A stretch of DNA of 64,000 nucleotides from Aurantiochytrium sp. KH105 (lineage: Eukaryota > Sar > Bigyra > Thraustochytrida > Thraustochytriidae), in NCBI GenBank assembly GCA_003116975.1, contig BGKB01000021.1, positions 868,001-932,000 of the forward strand, read 5' to 3'. The position numbers were made by a program, and so were the translations under genes. This document shows positions 20,675-30,400 of this stretch, piece after piece; within the stretch, counting starts at the first letter, position 1, and the number at the start of each line of letters is the position of its first letter. The notes beneath the pieces were generated by a model. It made no database searches and was not told the DNA's origin. It saw nothing but the letters and a program-made list of their open reading frames with translations.

Positions 20675-21769
20675 TCATGATGAAGAGAGCCTCGCAACAT
20701 CACAATTTGCGCGACGCTGCAAGGCATTCACTTGCGCATCAATGGCGTTGAGGATGTCCTCTCTTGGCGTCGCTTGTAGCCACTGGAGGTAGGCTTTCCA
20801 GTTGCCGTTGCCATGAGAGATACAGAGTTCGCGCAAGCACTGGCCTACGAGAGGACCCGCAAGATACGGATGCCGTTGGATGACGTCGCCGCCATTTATA
20901 AAGGCGCGACATGCCCGACGGTCCTCGATTTCTATCAAAGTGTCCTGAGCGTGACGCTTGGCTGCAAGAAAGGCAGCTCGTGCTTCGAAAGAAGATGCAA
21001 CGACTTCAGGCGTGGGATATTCGATAGTTTCTTGCGGACGATGATTATTTTTCAACCAGTGCTGGAATGCAGCGAGCATGGGGCGCCGCGCCGCGCGACG
21101 GCGCTGGTCTTTTGTTTTTGGCTCGAGCGCATTAAATTCATCCAGAAAGGAGTCAGTACGAAAGAAACGAGACTTTTGGATTGCGTCAAAGACCTGCACA
21201 GAGGTCTTGCTTGTTTCGCCATCAAAGAAGGACGGACAAACACCAAGGAAATTTGCCACCGCATGAGGATCTCGGGACAGCAGAAAATCCTCGAGCAGCG
21301 TTGCTACAGCTCGTCGAACAAAGAGGCCATGTGTGGTTAGCTTGAGGCCAAGGGGCTGCAGAGCGCGCCCAAGGAGCCAGCAAAAATCTCCATGCGCATG
21401 CACCGCCACGGCCAGTGCAAAGGATGCCGATGGGACAAATTCGAGATCGACTTGAAATCCTTCTTCGGAGAGCAAGCTCATCTGCGTCACAGCATCGCCT
21501 TTGCGCGCCACGCTACAGAGTGCTGAGGCAGCAGCGTCGATTGCTTGCTCGTGTGCTTTCAAGATCATTTCGTTGCCCCCCTCTTTGTCTTGAAAAGTTG
21601 CCACGATGAGATCGACATCCCCAAACGATGACTTATCGCGCAGCTCTGGCGGCATCGCGCATCGAACCTGGCAGCCAGCGTTTTCGACAGCATGTCGAAC
21701 CTTTGCGGCCGTGGCATCGAGCTCCGCGCGGTCAAGCCTACGGGTGTTTTCAAAGCGACTGCCGCCCAT
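20675..21769 (-). CDS. nucleotidyltransferase-fold protein, family unclear
   Basis: A 364-residue protein from the ATG at 21769. Residues 46-55 read KSSFGDVDLI and residues 106-110 read QVDLE. This is the two-Asp plus third-Asp arrangement of a polymerase-beta-type nucleotidyltransferase (D51, D53, D108), with the helix-turn Gly-Ser replaced by SSFG. The C-terminal third, including AGPLVGQCLREL near residue 310, recalls the helical tail of CCA-adding and poly(A) polymerase-like enzymes. No specific substrate can be assigned. Similar proteins are known to me from bacteria, protists and large DNA viruses, but this link is from memory of the general pattern. No introns are needed. Confidence 0.6.
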   Translation of the reverse strand: MGGSRFENTRRLDRAELDATAAKVRHAVENAGCQVRCAMPPELRDKSSFGDVDLIVATFQDKEGGNEMILKAHEQAIDAAASALCSVARKGDAVTQMSLLSEEGFQVDLEFVPSASFALAVAVHAHGDFCWLLGRALQPLGLKLTTHGLFVRRAVATLLEDFLLSRDPHAVANFLGVCPSFFDGETSKTSVQVFDAIQKSRFFRTDSFLDEFNALEPKTKDQRRRAARRPMLAAFQHWLKNNHRPQETIEYPTPEVVASSFEARAAFLAAKRHAQDTLIEIEDRRACRAFINGGDVIQRHPYLAGPLVGQCLRELCISHGNGNWKAYLQWLQATPREDILNAIDAQVNALQRRANCDVARLSSS

Positions 21770-22364
21770 GGATCGCACCTGCGACCGTGGCCGTAACCCG
21801 CTACCGGCCGGTCAGATTTCTCTTTCTTCGTCTCTTTTCCTCGAAGGCGAAGGAGTAAGGCTTCTGACTAGCAACGGAAAATGACAAGCGGAATCTACTG
21901 GGAGTCTAGCAGGCCCACGCGTGCAAAGCGCGTGCAGGGTTTGGGGATTTGCAACACACTGCACCACGGACGGCATCATTTCTCTCACGGAACGTTTTCA
22001 GAACAAGTTTCCCAGAACGATCTCAGAACGTTCCAGACAAGAGCCCTCTCGGCTGATTCTAGTCGTTTCCTTCTCTGCTTCCGTTAGCCTGACGAGGCTA
22101 CATGCACCTATTGTTCAAGGGTAAGGGCAGGATAAAACACAACCGGTTGCCGTTCTCTGCTAGCCTACGATCACGAACAGCCTTCTTCTTTTTGTCACCT
22201 TGAGAAATCGCGCGAAAAAACACTTAGCCATGCGTTATTATGATCCAAGATGATCATCATGCGCTTCAAGGTTAAAACAAAAGAGAAATGAAACTATCGA
22301 TTGAATGGCATCGTTGCATCCTCAGCGACACCGAAACGATAAATACCTATTATTGACCGGAAGA
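21770..22364. other. spacer between two minus-strand genes
   Basis: Should hold the promoter of the nucleotidyltransferase-like gene and the 3' end of the CRY-DASH transcript. No coding or repeat feature is seen. Confidence 0.5.
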
Positions 22365-24098
22365 TCAAGTCGTGTAAAAAGTATGATTCTTGCCCTTGTG
22401 CGCTCGCTTCTTGTTTCTGTTGTTGGGCTTCCCATGCTTTCCTTTGCCTTGGTAGTTCTTCTGCACAAAAGGTAGAGGAACAATAGGCGGCGGATACGGA
22501 GCCGAGATTTGCTGCTCCCCGCCTTTGCCGCTCTCTTTCACCTCTTGCTGTTCTTGCTCTTGCTCCTTGTTTTGCTGTTCCTGACGCTGCTGGCCCTTTT
22601 TGGAACGAAAGCTTTCCATTGATGAGCCGCGACTTCGTAGAGCCAGGTCGTGCACAGCCTCCGGACGAACATCGGCTACCTCTGGAACCCAAAGGCGAGC
22701 ATGAACCGCAAGTTTGTCGTAGTCACGAGCTTGCTTGTCCATGTTAAAACGGTTCAAGCGAGCGCCCCGCGTTCCAACGCCAGCTGCTGATGCCCAGTTA
22801 CACCAGTTGCTCGTCACGTCATGGTCGATGAGCTGGTCCTGGAAAAATTGCGCTCCCTCGCGCCAGTCCACGTGAAGATTATGTACGAGAAAGCTGGCCA
22901 CGTTCTGCCGCCCACGGTTCGACATGAAGCCAGTGTGTACGAGCTCGCGCATGTGACCATCGACCCAAGGGATGCCCGTGCGACCCTCTTGCCACGACTT
23001 GAAACGCTTCGCGGTCTCACGATCGCCATACGACCACTTGGCGCCAGACGGCATCTCGCCAGCTGGACCGAGCTCGAAGAACAGCTTGTTGCCATACTTG
23101 ATGCCCTGGAAGCGCATAAAGTCGCGCCAAAGTGGCTCAAAGACGCTGCACCAATACGTGTGAACGCTCTCGCCATGTTCTTCTTCGTACGCGCGAATTC
23201 GATGGTACACCTGGCGTGGGGAAATGTTACCAGCTGCAAGCCATGGCGACAGCTTGGTGGAGTAGTCCCACCCAACCGACTCGTTGCGCTTGGTCTTGTA
23301 CTTGGACAAGCCATGCTCGACAAAATACTCGAGGCGCGCATTTGCGGCAGACTCGCCGCCACGGAATGTAAGCCAATGGTCTGGATGGCCGCTCTTCAAA
23401 GGTCCATCTTCGAACGGGAGAACGTGTGATGTCGCGTCTGCACTCTGATCTGGACTCTTTCCTACGCCGCCGCCATCCTGCGAAGGTGTCCACGCTCCCG
23501 GGACGCAATCGAGACCCGTATTCGGGTCGTCTAGCGGGATGGCTCCTAGCTTGAGGGTGGGCACATCAAGTACCTGCCTCACGACTGCGCCTTGACTATC
23601 TTCGATACGCTTTCGGAATGAGGTGAATGGCTCAGGGAGATCACCACTGAGCACGTCAAAGGGCAAGTCATCCGGGTGGAAGAGGCTGTACGTCCACGCA
23701 AGCTTGAGCGAGAACCCAAGAGGCGCAAGCTGTTCCTGAAGCTTTGTCTCTACTCGCTTCTCATAGGACGTGACCTCCTCGCTTGCAACGACAAACCCAT
23801 CTTGACTGCCGGTACCAAGCTTGCGAAGCTTGCGCACGACGTCGGGAATGATTTTCTCCGGTTTGCCGCGGTAGCACTCCAAAGGAGCCCCAAACCTTTT
23901 GTGGAAGCGCTCTTTGAGCTCTGCTACGGCCTGCTCCTTGAAACGTTTGGTGCGCGCATTCTCGAAACGATCATCCAAACAGTAGATGCCCACGAGGTGC
24001 GTTGCGCGCTGGATCTCGGGTAAATGCAGCACAGCATTGTCGGTCAGACGCAGATCATTGCGAAACCAGACGACCACCGGTCTGTACGCGCCGCCCAT
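22365..24098 (-). CDS. cryptochrome DASH / photolyase-family flavoprotein
   Basis: A 577-residue protein. The N-terminal alpha/beta domain starts VVVWFRNDLRLTDN. The FAD-binding domain shows TKLSPWLAAGNISPRQVY, EPLWRDFMRFQG, GIPWVDGHMRELVHTGFMSN and RGRQNVASFLVHNLHVDW. This order and the ASFLV/DWR signature mark the CRY-DASH clade, which binds FAD and an antenna and repairs or senses UV-damaged DNA under blue light. The usual NWGNW-Y-AGVGND-PR segment is altered to NWCNWASAAGVGTRGARLNR. The last 110 residues are a Gln/Lys/Glu-rich extension ending in a basic patch, longer than in many relatives. The start ATG is at 24098. It is divergent from PRP38A across 487 bp. Confidence 0.93.
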   Translation of the reverse strand: MGGAYRPVVVWFRNDLRLTDNAVLHLPEIQRATHLVGIYCLDDRFENARTKRFKEQAVAELKERFHKRFGAPLECYRGKPEKIIPDVVRKLRKLGTGSQDGFVVASEEVTSYEKRVETKLQEQLAPLGFSLKLAWTYSLFHPDDLPFDVLSGDLPEPFTSFRKRIEDSQGAVVRQVLDVPTLKLGAIPLDDPNTGLDCVPGAWTPSQDGGGVGKSPDQSADATSHVLPFEDGPLKSGHPDHWLTFRGGESAANARLEYFVEHGLSKYKTKRNESVGWDYSTKLSPWLAAGNISPRQVYHRIRAYEEEHGESVHTYWCSVFEPLWRDFMRFQGIKYGNKLFFELGPAGEMPSGAKWSYGDRETAKRFKSWQEGRTGIPWVDGHMRELVHTGFMSNRGRQNVASFLVHNLHVDWREGAQFFQDQLIDHDVTSNWCNWASAAGVGTRGARLNRFNMDKQARDYDKLAVHARLWVPEVADVRPEAVHDLALRSRGSSMESFRSKKGQQRQEQQNKEQEQEQQEVKESGKGGEQQISAPYPPPIVPLPFVQKNYQGKGKHGKPNNRNKKRAHKGKNHTFYTT

Positions 24099-24585
24099 GT
24101 TTCTCTCTACCTTGGATCGATGCCTTGTCTTGAGCTATGCTGGACCTGTCCTCACCGTAAAACGGGACGACGCTCGTCGGCCTGGTCCCAGCTCGGGTCA
24201 ACCAAGTCCGGGGTCAGGTCCGCGTCCTCCGCAGCTGCCGGCGAGACAACTCTCCGTAGGGCCTGCACGAGGTCTCGCGCAGGTTTTCCCGTCCTCTCGG
24301 CCCTTCTCCGAGACCAGCCTTGCGGGTTTGCTCGCCTGCCTGCTTGCTGGTTTACGGCGACTGGGCGCGCCTCGAAGTGGCCGAGAGAGGCGACCTCACC
24401 CGACTCGGAGTCGCTAGAAAAAGGTCGCTTACTGAGGAGGAGAAGAGCGAAGAAGAGAGGCGGCGCACAAGGTCCCGGCAGGGCGCCAACTCCGTTACCG
24501 ACTCCGCGGCCCGAGGCTCTGGGCGGCGCGGCGGCTGCGGAGGCGGCCGCGGAGAAGGCCGCGAGGCGGCGGAGAGGAGCGCGCG
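24099..24585. promoter_or_regulatory. divergent promoter region, CRY-DASH / PRP38A
   Basis: A 487-bp interval between two divergent starts, increasingly GC-rich and GCGGC-repetitive toward the PRP38A ATG. It must hold both promoters; no defined motif is visible. Confidence 0.5.
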
Positions 24586-25680
24586 ATGGCAGAGGCGCAG
24601 CCGGCGGCGGCCGCCGCGGCGGCGAATGATGGCGCGCTGAGCCGGCCGCTCGTGCATGGCACGGACCCGGTGAACCTCGTGGAGCGTATCCTGCGCCTGC
24701 GCGTGTACGAGTCGGCGTACTGGCAGCAGTACTGCTTTGGCGTCAACGCGGCCGACCTTGTGGACCGCGCGGCGGACCTCGAGTACATTGGCGCCACGGC
24801 GAGCGAGACGAACAAACCGACGCCCTTCATTTGCCTGCTGGTGAAGATGCTCCAGATTGCCCCGGAGCTCGCGATCTCGCGCGCGATGCTTGACAACGAA
24901 GAGTTCAAGTACATGCGCGCCCTCGCAGCCATGTACGTGCGCATGACAGCGCGTCCAGCTGACGTGTACAGATTGCTTGAGCCGCTCATGTCGGATTACC
25001 GCAAACTTCGTGTTCAGACAAAGGTGGGCTGGGAGCTCACCACCATGGATGACTTTATTGATACCCTGCTCGAGGAAGACATGGCGTGTTCGATTGCGCT
25101 TCCTCGTTTGGCCTTGCGATCCGTGCTTGTCCAGGCGAGGCTCTTGCCTCCAGAACGCCAGACCGTCTTGCGCGACAAGATTGCAAACGGCGGCCTTGCT
25201 GATGATGCTAGCATTCCCAGTCTTCTTGATGACGTTGGTGATTTGGAGGGCGAAAGCGAAAATGGTGACGACAACTCGTCTCGTTCAGACGCTAGCTCGG
25301 TCGAAGAGCCATCTTTGGCTACAAAGCGCGCCCGCAACGAGATGTCCGTCTCGCATGACGACGAGACGCCCAAACGAGCGAGAAAAGACGATAATGTTGC
25401 CGAGACACACGTAGAACTTGTGACAACACGTGACGACGACAATGTGAATTTCGACAAAATAGAGGACGAGAATAGCGAGTCAGATGACTCTGATGACGTA
25501 TTGACAAAAAGCAGCAAGAAGAAAAGTAAAAAGGAAAAGAAGAGCAAGCACAAACGCGAGCACAACGAGAAGAAGGAAAAGAAGAAGAAGAAAAAGAAGA
25601 AAAAGAGCAAAAAGGATGATAAAAAGGATAAGCCTGCCAAGACCCTTTTTGTCAAGGGTCTCAAGCAGCATTCCGCCTGA
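24586..25680 (+). CDS. PRPF38A: pre-mRNA splicing factor 38A
   Basis: A 364-residue protein. Residues 12-185 are the PRP38 domain with VHGTDPVNLVERILRLRVY, YIGATASETNKPTPFICLLV, NEEFKYMRALAAMYVR and MDDFIDTLLEEDM, all close to known PRP38A. It is a spliceosomal B-complex protein needed for activation. The C-terminal half is acidic, then an almost pure Lys/Glu/Ser tract from about residue 305, in place of the RS-like tail of animals. The start ATG is at 24586 after a GC-rich leader. Confidence 0.95.
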   Translation: MAEAQPAAAAAAANDGALSRPLVHGTDPVNLVERILRLRVYESAYWQQYCFGVNAADLVDRAADLEYIGATASETNKPTPFICLLVKMLQIAPELAISRAMLDNEEFKYMRALAAMYVRMTARPADVYRLLEPLMSDYRKLRVQTKVGWELTTMDDFIDTLLEEDMACSIALPRLALRSVLVQARLLPPERQTVLRDKIANGGLADDASIPSLLDDVGDLEGESENGDDNSSRSDASSVEEPSLATKRARNEMSVSHDDETPKRARKDDNVAETHVELVTTRDDDNVNFDKIEDENSESDDSDDVLTKSSKKKSKKEKKSKHKREHNEKKEKKKKKKKKKSKKDDKKDKPAKTLFVKGLKQHSA

Positions 25681-26279
25681 GTATCGCCTGAACATCGCCT
25701 GAATACCTGAAAGAATAATACAGTGGAAGCTCCTCGGCTTTGTTGCATAGAAAGAAGTGCAGTCGGTGCGCCTGATTGGATCAGAGCGTCAGCTACATAA
25801 TATTTTATGCGGATGTTTGCACAATTGACGAACAAAGCTTGAGAAATGAAATGGGAAAAGCTGGGAAAGAGAGCCTGAAGTTGCTTCAAGCGCTTCACTT
25901 CCTGGCAAGCTTCAAGGTAAATTTCTACTCTTTTCTTATCCTCAGATTACTAGTAAAGAGACTTGCGCGTCGTGCTGTCACAATTTCTCTGCTCCTTCCC
26001 TAGCTTTTCGCTGACGCCGACCCTGACCCTCGCTCGGTTTCGCTCATAAAATAAGAAAACTCAAAGAGGACAAACAAACTCCATACACCGGCGCGCCTCG
26101 CTGCTGCATTCGTCGAGACGCGGCCAAGCAGCAAAGCAGGCTCGCGCCGTGAGCTGACACGCCACGCTACGCCACGCCACGCCACGCCGCGTCGCGTCGT
26201 AGCATCAATCGGCCCCCGAGTGAGCGCGTGAGCGAGCAAGCAAAGCAGGGCTTCATCGGGTCCACGAGCTCGGGCGAGG
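25681..26279. other. spacer upstream of ICMT with ACGCC array
   Basis: Holds the PRP38A 3' end and the ICMT promoter. The one structured element is the pentanucleotide array at 26159-26198. Confidence 0.5.
26159..26198. repeat. (ACGCC)n pentanucleotide array
   Basis: Six units of ACGCC/ACGCT followed by two GCGTC units, ending 81 bp upstream of the ICMT start. Confidence 0.9.
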
Positions 26280-27131
26280 ATGAAGCAGGTCGGGAAAGAT
26301 GGCGAGGTCTACGACGGCGTGAACGTGCGCATGGAGATCCGCGAGGGGTCTCTGTGGCCGAGGGAAGAGTACATGATAATGCTGGATGCGCTCTTTGACA
26401 AGACCGAGGCGAGATCGGCCATGCAATTCACCAATCCCGTAGGGCTCGGCCGTATTGCCGTGACTAGTTTTGCGCTCGGAGGACTCGGCGCAGCTCACCT
26501 TGTCGGCTTGGCATGGTCATTCAACTACTCCTCCTCGGGCGCCACGCTCACCAGGGCTTGGTGCGCGTACTTTGTGGCGCTCTGCTTCTATCACATGTCA
26601 GAATTTATCACCACGGCGAGGTACAATGCCCCCATTGTCGCCTGGGAAAGCTTCCTGCTCAATCAAAGCAAAGCGTACCAGATCGCCTTGGTTGCTTCCT
26701 GGGTTGAGTTCTGGCTGGAGGTTCTCGTTGTCCCAGGACTTAAGTCAAGCGCTCTGAGTCAGCTCATCATGTTTATTGGTGTTGTGCTCGTCCTTGTGGG
26801 ACAGAGCTTCCGCACGGGAGCCATGGTTGAGGCTGGCAGCAACTTCACGCACATCATTCAGACAGAAAAGTCTAGCTCACACAAACTCGTCACCACGGGC
26901 TTGTATAGCATCGTCCGTCATCCTTCTTACTTTGGCTGGTTCTGGTGGAGTATTGGAACCCAGCTTCTCATGTGCAATCCAATTTGCGCGGCTGGCTACG
27001 CCTATGCAGCGTGGATGTTCTTCAACACACGCATTCCATTTGAGGAGGATAGACTCATCAAGTTCTTCCCCGACGAGTATCCCGCGTACCGCCGCAAGAC
27101 GCCAATTGGCATTCCCTTCATTGAGGCTTGA
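26280..27131 (+). CDS. ICMT: protein-S-isoprenylcysteine O-methyltransferase
   Basis: A 283-residue polytopic membrane enzyme that methyl-esterifies the prenylated C-terminal Cys of CaaX proteins at the ER, using S-adenosylmethionine. The C-terminal signature is complete: TGLYSIVRHPSYFGWFWWSI, GTQLLMCNPIC, and FEEDRLIKFFPDEYPAYRRK ending TPIGIPFI. The upstream half has several hydrophobic segments and YHMSEFI, typical of the family. The first 50 residues are polar and poorly conserved. Its presence implies prenylated small GTPases, consistent with the RhoGEF at 42490. Confidence 0.95.
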   Translation: MKQVGKDGEVYDGVNVRMEIREGSLWPREEYMIMLDALFDKTEARSAMQFTNPVGLGRIAVTSFALGGLGAAHLVGLAWSFNYSSSGATLTRAWCAYFVALCFYHMSEFITTARYNAPIVAWESFLLNQSKAYQIALVASWVEFWLEVLVVPGLKSSALSQLIMFIGVVLVLVGQSFRTGAMVEAGSNFTHIIQTEKSSSHKLVTTGLYSIVRHPSYFGWFWWSIGTQLLMCNPICAAGYAYAAWMFFNTRIPFEEDRLIKFFPDEYPAYRRKTPIGIPFIEA

Positions 27132-27439
27132 TGTAAGTTATTTCAGCAAGCAAGCAAGGAAGCTCCTATGGATTGCAGGGAATGGATGAGAGATTCTTGC
27201 GCAATTATGATTTGCGATGACCGGCACAAGAGAGACAAGTCAGTCACATGGTTCATAGGTGCTCGCAATGCAAGCAAGCGCACAGGCGCGCACGCAAGAA
27301 AAACTGACGCATCAGCCATAGAAGACACACATAAACACACACGAAGGTACACATCGGATTTGAGGATTTACAATAAGAAACACTAAAGGATTTGAGGAAG
27401 ACCCAAAGACATTGCTTTAATCTGAAACCGGGCGAGAGC
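27132..27439. other. convergent 3' spacer
   Basis: A 308-bp spacer between the ICMT and metalloprotease 3' ends; nothing specific is seen. Confidence 0.5.
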
Positions 27440-30400
27440 TCACTGGTCTCCATGAGGCCAGCGGGAAGCGGCCCAAGCGCTTCTTGACGAGGCGCTGCCG
27501 TCCGAACTCGGACGACTTCCCCTGCCGCTGCCGCCACCACCCCAAGGCGAAGAGGAACCACCATTACGCGCAACATCGCTTGGACGAACCGGGAGAAAGC
27601 GGTTCGCCAAGTCACGAATGCTGGTCCTCTTGGACTGAGGTTGTCTATACACGCCGCTCGCGCCCGTGGGCCGCAAGTTCTGACGCGCATTGGCCCAGGT
27701 CGGAGATGACGATCCTTGACGAGGCAGCGCAGGCTCAGGCGGCCGATACGCGCGAACAGGGACAGGATCGGGTCTGCGCGCCACGCGAGGCGGGGGCGCA
27801 GCCTGCTCTTCGTCGTAGTCTTCGGGCGTGGGCTCTTGGTTGCGGCGGAACCACGACAGGCGACTCAGGTCCAACGCAGGTCGCTTGGGAGGTTCCGGAG
27901 TGCGAGGCACGAACGAGGGCGCCTCTTGGGCCCGCGAGGACTCGAGATCGTCCTCTCTGTCGTTGTCGTCATTTTCGTATCGGTGATGTTCGCGAGGAGA
28001 AGGTCTCGATCCAAAAGGCGTGTTGCCATGGTTGTCATGGCGAAAAGAGGAGGCGGCGTGGAATCCAGAAGGCGGCGCGCGCGGCGAAGGCGGCTCCGCA
28101 TGGAAACTTGTCGCAGCGTGCAATTTGGGCGCGCCACGAAATGAAGAAGGCTCTGCATGGAAGCTTGTGTCGCCGCCACGGAGGTTACGAGCACCTTCGT
28201 AGCGCGAAGCTCCCGCAGGCTCGGCATGAAAGCTCGTGGCGTGCGACAGGTTTGCGCGCTGGGGCTGAGCCGTGACAGTGTCGAACGGCCCTCCCATGTG
28301 GACGGCCGAGGCCATTTGAAATGAAGACTCGCCGGGGGCGCCTCCGTTGCCCTTGCCAAACGCAAAAGAGCTGGAGAAGCGCTTGAGCAGGGGCGGCTTG
28401 GGCTCGGTATAGTCGTGTTGGTCCGAGAGGCTTCCACTCCGCGCGTTGCTGCGTCGTCGCATTTTGCGACGATAGGCAAACAATGCGATCGCAAAGATGA
28501 CGACGCCTGCTCCGGCTCCGCCACCGACAAGAGGGACGAGCGAAGCCTTTCCATCCTCTGCACTTGTGTCGCTAGGAGATGGCGAATCAGTCGTACTTCC
28601 AATGTCGCTCGTTGGCGTTGTGGCGTTGCCATTAGTAACCGGTGACGAGGAGCTCACGGCTTCAGCCTTGGAATATGTCGCAAGGTCGAAAAAGTAGCAT
28701 CCTCGATCGCCGTCAAAGACGTCGTGCACTGCCGAACGAATCATAAAGTGCGTCATGAGGGCAGTGTTGTTGGCCATGAGCGGAATTTTCAAGCTAGCGC
28801 TCCCCGTGTTGGGAACCTTGGCCAAGAGCCACCAATCGAGGTCCACGGTGTCCGTAGAGTAATCGTAGGCTTGCTTGCTAACGAGCGTATCGATGGCGAC
28901 GAGAATTTCCACATTTGGAGATATGGTGTCTGTGTTCGCGACGTCCCACTTGAATGTTTGATATTCAAGAGGCGTCACCCCAGCAGAGAGCGCCGATTTC
29001 GTCGCAGTGGTAAACTGAAGCGGTCCAACCGAAGACGTAAAGTCGACCTCGACGTCCTCGTAACCAAAGTCGCCAATGACGTCCTTGGCATATCCATCGA
29101 GCAACTTGGTGGCATTAAAGTAAGACCGCGCCGTGAAGCGCATGGTCATGCTCATGTCCGTTTGCGGAAGATGTTCCGAGAGCGAGGTCACCTCATTGAC
29201 AAGGTTGAACATGTTGGGAAAGAAGCGCGACTGCGAGGCGATGGGCATGTACGATCGGAAATCGCCGAGCGAGGTGTCGCTGTAGGTCTGCGCGCCTGTG
29301 TCAGATCGGTCCCATGCAAAAGTTGACTCCTTGGCAGCATCATTGCTGGCGGCACCCCGCAGCTGAAAAGCATTGCCGACAGGCACAGTGCAGACATCGT
29401 CGATGACGGAGACGACGGGGCGCTCTCGGTCGGTGACGATGACCTCGCCGCAGTCCGAAGCCTTCTCGACGCGAGTCTCGAGAAAATCGCGCATCTGCTG
29501 CAGGTTGACCGGGTGCAAATAAGGGTCCGAATAGGACTGAAGGTTGCGTCCCGAGCAAAGGTTTGCATAGCCCATGATCGTGGACCCGGATCCGGGCTCG
29601 ACAGCGGCCACAGCCATGAGTTGGCTGCCGCAGTCTTTAAAACTGTGAGCCCCCATCAGCTGATGGCCGATCTCGTGCGCAACATAGTCGACGGCAAACG
29701 AGTCCCCAATAGGATTGCTAATCCCCGTTGTACCGCGCGCCTTGTTGTTTGTGTAGCACAGTGACGGATACGTGGCGACACCGCCCGCGCCCGTGGAGAC
29801 GCTGTGGCCAATGTCGTATTCAGAGGTGTCAATACCGACGTGGTCCAAAAAGTCTTTGTTGTAGTTGATGAGTGACGAGTCGTTGGGGAGTGTAAAGTTG
29901 CAGCTTGAGCCGCTACAAATGAGCTCGTCGTTGCGGTCAATGAGTTGAAAGTACACGCCGAGTTCGCGTGAGTAGATGCCATTGACGCGGGCCATGAGCG
30001 TCCCCATGGCGTTGAGGACCGCGGCCTTATTTCCGCCGTGGTAGGCGGCGTAGTTTCTGTTGGCGATAAGCGCCATGCGAAACTTGTAGGATGCAGAGTA
30101 CACCGTGCCGTCTTCAAGACGGCGCAGGCGTCCACTACCACTGGACGTGGCGTTGGCATCGGCAACCTCGTCGTCGTCTTCTTCGGGAATGACTGGGTCG
30201 CCGTGCGTCCCGCAGGAGAAGGTTGCGTTTGAGGTGTCTGAGCTGTTGGCAGGACGTTCTCCGTCGCCAATCGCGCTCGAGTTTGTGCTCGCGTTCAGTT
30301 GTGTGATGCGGGCTTCTCTGACATTGTACATGATGTAGACAGAGCTGTTTTGTGCGGTGGAGTCCACATAATACATTTCACCGTCGCGCATGCGCACGGT

